DNA from: Firmicutes bacterium UBA7523
GTDB taxonomy: Bacteria; Bacillota; Dethiobacteria; Dethiobacterales; Dethiobacteraceae
DNA: 20,793 nucleotides
Reading direction: 5' to 3'
Assembly: GCA_002479415.1 (NCBI GenBank)
Contig: DLMZ01000059.1
Span: 1-20,793 of the forward strand
The translations under genes and the position numbers were made by a program. Below the pieces are notes generated by a model that saw only the letters and a list, made by a program, of their open reading frames with translations, was not told the origin of the DNA and made no database searches. Numbering within the stretch: the stretch's first letter is position 1; every line of letters begins with the position of its first letter. This document shows, piece after piece, positions 15,303 through 20,793 of this stretch.

Positions 15303-16598
15303 ATGAGTGTCAAGATTCAGGGAGCGGGCCCTTTGCTCGGGGAGGTTTGTGTCCCCGGAGATAAATCGGTATCGCATCGTGCCGTAATTTTCGGTTCGTT
15401 GGCTCAGGGCAGAACCGAGATAGAAGGTTTTCTCTTTGGGGAAGACTGCCTATCCACAGTTTCTTGTATGCGTCAGTTGGGCGTCACTGTCGATATAACA
15501 GAGGAAAAGGTCAGCGTAGATGGTGTGGGATTAACAGGCTTGCGGGAGCCGGATAATATTTTAGATGCGGGCAATTCGGGAACAACGGCTCGCTTGTTAT
15601 TAGGTGTTTTGGCAGGTCAGCCATTTTACACCGTGCTTACCGGGGATAGTTCTTTGCGCCGCCGTCCTATGAGTCGGGTTACTAAGCCTTTGGCGCAAAT
15701 GGGGGCCGTTATTTCCGGCCGATCCGGGGGTGCACTGCTTCCCCTTTCCGTTCAGGGAAGAGTCCTTGCATCGATCAAATACACATCTCCCGTAGCCAGC
15801 GCCCAAGTAAAGTCTGCTGTTTTGCTTGCCGGTCTGTTTGCTGATGGAGAAACCACTGTGGTTGAGCCGGAGAAAAGTAGGGATCATACGGAGCGAATGC
15901 TAGCCGCTTTTGGAGCTGCTGTTGATGTGAAGGGCAATTCGGTAACTGTAAAAGGGCGTCCCAGACTTGTAGGCCGCACTGTTCGGGTGCCCGGAGATAT
16001 TTCTTCCGCCGCTTTCTTTTTGGTGGCTGCCAGCATAGTTCCAGGCTCCAATCTGTTAGTGCGTAATGTGGGCATTAATCCTACACGAACAGGCATTATT
16101 GATGTGCTAACGGAAATGGGCGCAGATATGGAGTTTATTAATGAGCGGGATGAAAGCGGCGAACCTGTGGCTGATATTCGTGTTAAAGCAGCACCGTTGC
16201 GTGGCGTGGAAATCGGTGGGGAAATTATCCCGCGCCTAATAGATGAGTTACCCGTTTTATCTATAGCAGCTCTTTTTGCCACCGGCGAAACTATTGTCCG
16301 TGATGCGGCTGAGCTCCGCGTTAAAGAAACCGACCGTATTGCTGCCATGACTGATGAATTGGGTAGTTTAGGCGCAGATATTGAAGCGCGGGATGACGGG
16401 TTTATTATACGAGGCGGGAGATTGTTGACAGGCGGTCCAGTAAAAAGCCATGATGACCACAGAGTTGCCATGTCTCTCTGTATTGCCGCATTGGGAGCCG
16501 GTATCGCTATAACCCTTGACTCTCCCGATTGTATCGCCATTTCTTATCCTTCTTTTATAGAGACATTGGATAAGCTGGGTGCGACTTTACCGTCTTAG
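15303..16598 (+). CDS. aroA: 3-phosphoshikimate 1-carboxyvinyltransferase (EPSP synthase)
   Basis: AroA joins phosphoenolpyruvate to shikimate 3-phosphate. The 431-residue protein shows the family's GDKSVSHRA near the N terminus, LDAGNSGTTARLL, VPGDISSAAFF, AAELRVKETDRI and DDHRVAMS, covering both halves of the inside-out barrel. The ATG start has AGGAGG eight bases upstream, inside the end of tyrA. It is the last gene of the operon and is followed by a terminator. The other shikimate genes (aroB, aroD, aroE, aroK, aroC) are not in the window. Confidence 0.97.
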   Translation: MSVKIQGAGPLLGEVCVPGDKSVSHRAVIFGSLAQGRTEIEGFLFGEDCLSTVSCMRQLGVTVDITEEKVSVDGVGLTGLREPDNILDAGNSGTTARLLLGVLAGQPFYTVLTGDSSLRRRPMSRVTKPLAQMGAVISGRSGGALLPLSVQGRVLASIKYTSPVASAQVKSAVLLAGLFADGETTVVEPEKSRDHTERMLAAFGAAVDVKGNSVTVKGRPRLVGRTVRVPGDISSAAFFLVAASIVPGSNLLVRNVGINPTRTGIIDVLTEMGADMEFINERDESGEPVADIRVKAAPLRGVEIGGEIIPRLIDELPVLSIAALFATGETIVRDAAELRVKETDRIAAMTDELGSLGADIEARDDGFIIRGGRLLTGGPVKSHDDHRVAMSLCIAALGAGIAITLDSPDCIAISYPSFIETLDKLGATLPS

Positions 16599-16632
16599 AA
16601 GTGTCTTTACGCTGCATCTTATTCAAAAGTTG

Positions 16633-16665
16633 AGCCATCCGCTGGCGGGTGGCTTAATATTTTTA
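16633..16665 (+). terminator. Terminator of the aromatic operon
   Basis: Arms AGCCATCCG (16633-16641) and CGGGTGGCT (16646-16654) pair over nine bases with one G-U around a CTGG loop; TAATATTTTTAT follows. It separates aroA from bshC. Confidence 0.85.
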
Positions 16666-16734
16666 TAAAAAAGGAAAAAAATAATATGTGTGGAATAGGA
16701 AACGAGAGTAAATATTACTATCGAGGAGAGTTGT

Positions 16735-18384
16735 ATGCTTACGCCATATTCTTTGCCTGAGAATGACTATTCAGCTCTTTACCGGGATTTTTTGAGTTCT
16801 ATGCCTCAATCAATACGCTTTTTGGGAAGGCACTACAGTGACACGGATGCTTTTAAGGAAAAAGCAGAGGAAGTCTGTGCTGCGTTTACAGGGGACAGGC
16901 AGCGTCTTTTTGCGTTGCTTAGTACTTATAACCGTGAATTGGATTGTTCTGCTCAAACAATGGCACAGATTGAAAAGTTAAAAGACTTTCAGGCTGTGAC
17001 AGTTTTGACAGGACAGCAGGCAGGATTGTTGGGCGGCCCCCTTTTTACAGTTTATAAAGCTATTTCGGCAGTGAAGCATGCCCGCAATTTGGAGAAAATA
17101 TTAGCTCGGCCTGTTGTTCCCATATTTTGGATTGCAAGTGAAGATCACGATTTTTCCGAAGCGAACCATTGCTGGATGTTGGGCCGGGAAAATGAATTGC
17201 AACGTATTGAACTAGAACTAAAGCATACAGGCCAACCGGTGGGCATGCTTTCGTTAACCGATGTTGTCGGAAGTGATATTATTAAACGGATAGCTGCATT
17301 TTCCATGAAAACCGATTTTTCTGGAGATGTGCGGGCTCTTTTGGAAAAGGCCTTTCTTTCTTCTCAAACACCTGCGGATTGGTTTGCTCGAATAATGGTT
17401 AAGCTTTTTGCTGATGAAGGGTTAGTTATGTTTAATCCGCTATTGACGGAAGCAAGAAAGATTCTGTCCCCCTTTTATGTAAAAGTAGTAGAGAAGATGG
17501 ATGCGGCGCAGGAAGCTTTAGATTTGCGGGAAAATGCACTGCAGTCGGCAGGATATCCACTGCAAGTGGAACGCGATAGGGACGCCAGTTTACTTATGCA
17601 TGTAAAAGAAAACCGTGCTGCGCTTTTTTATAAAGATGGATATTATACAACTCGTGACGGTATGGTAGGATATAGCCGGAATGAATTGTTGGAATTGGCA
17701 GAAAATTCACCGCAATCGCTCAGCCCTAATGTGCTTTTGCGTCCTCTGGCCCAGGACAGCTTGTTCCCCACTGTTACCTATATCCCGGGCCCAGGTGAAT
17801 TGGCATATTTTGCTCAGGCTACCGCTCTTTATCCTGTGCTTGGACAAATTGCGCCAATTCTTTGTCCGCGCCCCGGCTTGACCATCGTTGAGCCAAGGGT
17901 GGCAAAACATATTAAGCGGTACGAAATTGATGAAAAATGTTTGTTATCAAAATTAGACCAATTTTTGAAGCGAGAATTGCGAAAGATAATAAATGTGGAT
18001 TTAGATGAGATTTTTGGACGTTTACGCTGTAATTTGGCGGTGGAATACCAGGGATTAAAAAAAGACTTACGAAGCATAGACGGGCAACTGGCCGAGCTGG
18101 CGGAGAAAAATCTGCAGCATTTGTTTGGAGAGATAAAGTATCTTGAAAATCAAGCACAGAGGGAAGCCAAAAACAAAAACTCAGTGATTGTGCGCCATTT
18201 TGCCGATATGCAGAGATCGTTGCGTCCACAGGGGAAGCTGCAGGAGAGGATTATTAATATATTTGCTTTTCAAATAAAATATGGGCCGGATTTTTGGCGG
18301 AAGCTACTTGATGAGTTTCCTGTTGCACCCGGACATTATCTGTTCTACTATCAGCCTGGAAAGGGGAATGGTGATGGAGCTTGA
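16735..18384 (+). CDS. bshC: Putative cysteine ligase BshC (bacillithiol synthesis)
   Basis: BshC is the enzyme that adds cysteine to GlcN-malate to give bacillithiol, the last step. The 549-residue protein has the family segments LTGQQAGLLGGPLFTVYKAIS (91-111) and PIFWIASEDHDFSEANH (129-145), followed by a C-terminal region rich in charged residues with a likely coiled coil (about 420-500). Length is normal for the family. The ATG start has GAGGAG six bases upstream. It overlaps bshB1 by 11 bases, and the operon holds the other two bacillithiol genes. No strong promoter is visible in the 136 bases before it, although the terminator at 16633-16665 implies one. Confidence 0.95.
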   Translation: MLTPYSLPENDYSALYRDFLSSMPQSIRFLGRHYSDTDAFKEKAEEVCAAFTGDRQRLFALLSTYNRELDCSAQTMAQIEKLKDFQAVTVLTGQQAGLLGGPLFTVYKAISAVKHARNLEKILARPVVPIFWIASEDHDFSEANHCWMLGRENELQRIELELKHTGQPVGMLSLTDVVGSDIIKRIAAFSMKTDFSGDVRALLEKAFLSSQTPADWFARIMVKLFADEGLVMFNPLLTEARKILSPFYVKVVEKMDAAQEALDLRENALQSAGYPLQVERDRDASLLMHVKENRAALFYKDGYYTTRDGMVGYSRNELLELAENSPQSLSPNVLLRPLAQDSLFPTVTYIPGPGELAYFAQATALYPVLGQIAPILCPRPGLTIVEPRVAKHIKRYEIDEKCLLSKLDQFLKRELRKIINVDLDEIFGRLRCNLAVEYQGLKKDLRSIDGQLAELAEKNLQHLFGEIKYLENQAQREAKNKNSVIVRHFADMQRSLRPQGKLQERIINIFAFQIKYGPDFWRKLLDEFPVAPGHYLFYYQPGKGNGDGA

Positions 18385-19132
18385 TATACTTGTTTTCGGT
18401 GCCCATCCTGATGATGTGGAGATTGGCCTGGGAGGTACATTAATTAAACATGCCCGGATGGGCTATAAATGCGGAATAGTTGATATAACAGCGGGGGAAT
18501 CAGGGAGTAACGGTACTCCGGAGGTTCGCAGGGCAGAAGCGTTAAAGGCGGCAGAAATAATGGGAATGGCTATGCGAGATTGTCTGGGCTTTCCTGATGC
18601 TCGCCTTCAGGTTAACGAGGACAGCCTTCGTGGGGTTATTGAGGTTATCCGCCGGTATAAGCCAAAAGTTGTTATTGGGCCATATCGCAAGGATAAGCAT
18701 CCGGACCATTTGCGGGCCAGCCAATTGGTGCGTGAGGCGGCTCATTTATCAGGCTTGCGCCGTTATCCCGCCGACGGCGAACCTCATCGTCCTCCGGTTG
18801 TAGGCGAGTTTTTCTTGGCTGTTTATGATGAGCCTTCATTTATTATAGATACCAGTGATGTGTACGAGACAAAAATTGAAGCTCTCTACGCACATCAAAG
18901 CCAGTTTGGTATGGTTGAGGACACTGAAACGTTGGTTAACGACCCCCGGTTTGTCAGGATGATACAAAGCCGTGATCAATATGTAGGCTCTCTCATCCAG
19001 GTTCTTTACGCTGAAGGGCTCTATATGGAGCAAAAGCTGGCCTTAGACGACCTTATGTCGCTGCGCGGTTGGGAGCGCGGCTGGAAAACCAGGCTAACCC
19101 CAGATAATATAGTGGAGAGTAAAGAATTATGA
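18374..19132 (+). CDS. bshB1: GlcNAc-malate deacetylase BshB1
   Basis: BshB1 removes the acetyl group from GlcNAc-malate, the second step of bacillithiol synthesis. The 252-residue protein is a zinc-dependent deacetylase of the PIG-L/LmbE family: AHPDD near the N terminus and KHPDH supply the metal ligands and catalytic residues. The open frame extends upstream into bshC, but the conserved N terminus (ELDILVFGAHPDDVEIG) and GGGG seven bases before ATG at 18374 fix the start. It is slightly longer than Bacillus BshB1 (about 235) at its C terminus. It overlaps bshC by 11 bases and bshA by 4 (ATGA). Confidence 0.93.
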   Translation: MELDILVFGAHPDDVEIGLGGTLIKHARMGYKCGIVDITAGESGSNGTPEVRRAEALKAAEIMGMAMRDCLGFPDARLQVNEDSLRGVIEVIRRYKPKVVIGPYRKDKHPDHLRASQLVREAAHLSGLRRYPADGEPHRPPVVGEFFLAVYDEPSFIIDTSDVYETKIEALYAHQSQFGMVEDTETLVNDPRFVRMIQSRDQYVGSLIQVLYAEGLYMEQKLALDDLMSLRGWERGWKTRLTPDNIVESKEL

Positions 19133-20259
19133 GAATCGGTATTGTTTGTTATCCGAGCCACGGAGGAAGCGGTGTGGTGGCAACAGAACTGGGAAAAGAA
19201 TTGGCTAATCGCGGCCATGTAGTGCATTTTATATCTTACCAGCTTCCGTTTCGACTAGACTGTTTTCAGCAGAATGTTTTTTACCATGAAGTAGAGATGC
19301 TGGGATATCCGTTATTTAAATATCCCCCTTACACATTGGCATTGGTAAACAAAATCGCCGAATTGGCAGAGCGGGAAAAGCTGGATATTATCCATGCCCA
19401 TTATGTAATTCCTCACTCTTTCTGTGCGCACATGGCCCGCGAGGTTCTGGACGATTGCAGAACCAGAGTGGTTACCACGCTGCACGGCACTGATATTACC
19501 TTGGTGGGTAATGATGCTTCTTTTAACCGCATTACAAAGTACAGCATTGAAAACAGTGACGGCATAACCGCAGTTTCAAACAGTCTCGCCGAGGAGACTT
19601 ACAGTACATTCGGCATCAGGAAGCCGGTGCGTACCATATATAATTTTATCAATACAAGGCATTACATACGTCAACCTGGAGCAAGGGAAGATGCAGGCAT
19701 CCCCAAAAATTGTCGGATTATTTTGCATATTTCCAACTTCAGGCCGGTAAAAAGGGTGCCTGATGTAGTGGAAGTATTTGCGAAGGTGCGTCGGGAGATG
19801 CCCGCTAAGCTGCTTTTGGTGGGGGATGGTGTGCAGCGGTTAGAAACCCAGGCAGCGGTGGAGCGACACAATCTCCAAGATGACGTTTTATTTCTTGGTG
19901 TTCAGAGTAATATTTTGCCTATTCTTTCGTCAGCCGACTTATTCCTTCTGCCTTCGGAAAAGGAAAGCTTCGGCCTAAGCGCCTTGGAGGCTATGGCTTG
20001 CTCCGTCCCGGTAGTCGCCTCTCGTACAGGCGGTCTTCCCGAAGTTGTTAAGCACGGCGAGACAGGGTTTTTAGCTCCCATAGGTGATATTGATGCAATG
20101 TCAGCCCATACTTTGAATATTTTAAGTGATACAGCCCGCTTGCAAGCAATGGGCGAGGCGTCCAGATTAAGAGCGGAAAACTGCTTCAGCAGTGAATTCA
20201 TTGTACCGCAGTATGAAAGCTTCTATCAGGAGATGCTTGAGGAAAAATGCGCAGTTTGA
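19129..20259 (+). CDS. bshA: GlcNAc-malate synthase BshA
   Basis: BshA is a GT4-family glycosyltransferase that joins UDP-GlcNAc to L-malate, the first step of bacillithiol synthesis. The 376-residue protein starts MRIGIVCYPSHGGSGVVATELG, typical of BshA, and has HAHYVIPHS, LHGTDITLVG and, in the C-terminal domain, the nucleotide-sugar motif EKESFGLSALEAMA followed by TGGLPEVV. The start overlaps the bshB1 stop (ATGA). It ends the operon; a terminator follows after about 15 bases. The gene order runs opposite to the order of reactions. Confidence 0.95.
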   Translation: MRIGIVCYPSHGGSGVVATELGKELANRGHVVHFISYQLPFRLDCFQQNVFYHEVEMLGYPLFKYPPYTLALVNKIAELAEREKLDIIHAHYVIPHSFCAHMAREVLDDCRTRVVTTLHGTDITLVGNDASFNRITKYSIENSDGITAVSNSLAEETYSTFGIRKPVRTIYNFINTRHYIRQPGAREDAGIPKNCRIILHISNFRPVKRVPDVVEVFAKVRREMPAKLLLVGDGVQRLETQAAVERHNLQDDVLFLGVQSNILPILSSADLFLLPSEKESFGLSALEAMACSVPVVASRTGGLPEVVKHGETGFLAPIGDIDAMSAHTLNILSDTARLQAMGEASRLRAENCFSSEFIVPQYESFYQEMLEEKCAV

Positions 20260-20274
20260 GAGAGTTGTTGGCGT

Positions 20275-20303
20275 TAGCAGATTAATCTGCTAGTTTCTTT
20301 TTA
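20275..20303 (+). terminator. Terminator of the bacillithiol operon
   Basis: The perfect palindrome TAGCAGATTAATCTGCTA (20275-20292) gives a 7-bp stem with a TTAA loop; GTTTCTTTTTA follows. Confidence 0.85.
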
Positions 20304-20407
20304 CCCCCTTTAACACTGAGAAATATATGATTGAAAAAAAATGGATATAATGGTATTCTTATCTTGCAGATGTGTTTAGCCATTAATTCACCGGGAGGGG
20401 AAATCAT

Positions 20408-20793
20408 ATGAAGGTTTTAGTTTGCACAGATGGATCTGAACATAGTCAGAAAACTGTCAGAGAAGCGGCTAAAATGGTGGCGGATATGAAAGATGCTGAG
20501 GTTACAGTGTTTAACGTAGCTGAACACAATCATATTACGGCTATTGGACATCCCCCTAAGAATTTGCATAGGCAGTTAAGTGAGTGGAAGCAAGAGGAAG
20601 GGGAAAGAATTCTAGCGAAGGCAGAGAAAGTCTTTATCGAAGAAGGCATAAAGGTTAATAAAGCCTTTAGAGAAGGTCACCCGGCTAGAGCTATTGTAAA
20701 ATTTGCAGCAGATGAGAACTACGATTTGGTTGTTATTGGGGACAAAGGGCACGGTGGTATTGGAAAACTGCGAGTGTGTAAAATAAATTGTGC
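20408..20793 (+). CDS. Universal stress protein (UspA family), 3' end outside window
   Basis: The frame begins MKVLVCTDGSEHSQKTVREA and continues for 128 codons to the window edge without a stop. The family marks are the N-terminal VCTDGS strand-loop, EGHPARAIVKFA and DLVVIGDKGHGGIGKL, which is the start of the ATP-binding G-x2-G-x9-G(S/T) motif. These small cytoplasmic proteins bind nucleotides and respond to stress; the role here is unknown. The ATG has GGGAGGGG seven bases upstream, and TATAAT at 20346-20351 may be a -10 box, though no good -35 is seen. After GIGKL the sequence reads RVCKINC instead of the expected glycine-serine/threonine loop, so the end may be frameshifted or erroneous. 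Confidence 0.85.
   Translation, partial: MKVLVCTDGSEHSQKTVREAAKMVADMKDAEVTVFNVAEHNHITAIGHPPKNLHRQLSEWKQEEGERILAKAEKVFIEEGIKVNKAFREGHPARAIVKFAADENYDLVVIGDKGHGGIGKLRVCKINC

Noticed and set aside
15884..16540. Minus-strand frame of 218 codons opposite aroA
   Set aside because: It is a shadow of aroA: composition is rich in serine, arginine and isoleucine with no recognisable domain, and the plus-strand gene is certain.
18281..18373. N-terminal extension of bshB1 inside bshC
   Set aside because: BshB1 proteins begin a few residues before the AHPDD motif; the extension is the bshC 3' end read in another frame.
20331..20351. TTGAAA and TATAAT before the stress protein gene as a full promoter
   Set aside because: The spacing is only nine bases, too short for a sigma-A promoter; only the -10 box is considered possible.

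Overview
The window reads as chromosomal DNA of a Gram-positive anaerobe in the Firmicutes/Bacillota, probably a clostridial or Dethiobacteria/Peptococcaceae-like lineage. The evidence is a lysine riboswitch and a T-box leader in front of biosynthetic operons, strong GGAGG-type ribosome binding sites, a DapG-type aspartokinase, the LL-diaminopimelate aminotransferase (DapL) route, and bacillithiol genes beside a c-type cytochrome system. The species assignment is inference; no rRNA or other marker is present. I see no mobile element, CRISPR array, tRNA or rRNA.

Left block (minus strand, about 51-6527). A consensus promoter (TTGACA, 18 bp, TATAAT) reads leftward into ccmA-ccmB-ccmC-ccmD-ccmE-ccmF and ends with a gene for an eight-haem c-type cytochrome of the octahaem tetrathionate reductase (OTR) type. 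The ccm genes encode a System I haem-delivery and attachment machine. CcmE has a CxxxY haem-binding motif instead of HxxxY, and no ccmH is visible, the combination described for the System I* variant. The operon therefore pairs a cytochrome c maturation machine with a likely client, a membrane-tethered extracytoplasmic reductase. Four of its seven genes start with TTG.

Middle block (plus strand, about 6559-12686). A divergent promoter leads into a lysine riboswitch with a downstream terminator hairpin, then lysA-dapF-dapL-asd-dapG. This covers lysine/diaminopimelate synthesis except dapA and dapB, which must be elsewhere. The set uses the DapL shortcut.

Next block (12804-16664). A promoter (TTGACA, 17 bp, TAGAAT), a T-box leader whose best specifier reading is TAC (tyrosine), and a strong terminator precede aroF-tyrA-aroA: DAHP synthase with an N-terminal regulatory domain, prephenate dehydrogenase with a C-terminal ACT domain, and EPSP synthase. 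A terminator follows aroA.

Right block (16735-20302). bshC-bshB1-bshA, overlapping end to start, form a complete bacillithiol biosynthesis operon closed by a terminator. A universal stress protein gene begins at 20408 and runs off the window, and its last residues look disturbed.

The most notable part is the System I*-plus-octahaem-cytochrome operon. The anabolic operons are ordinary in gene content, with leader RNAs worth a closer look.
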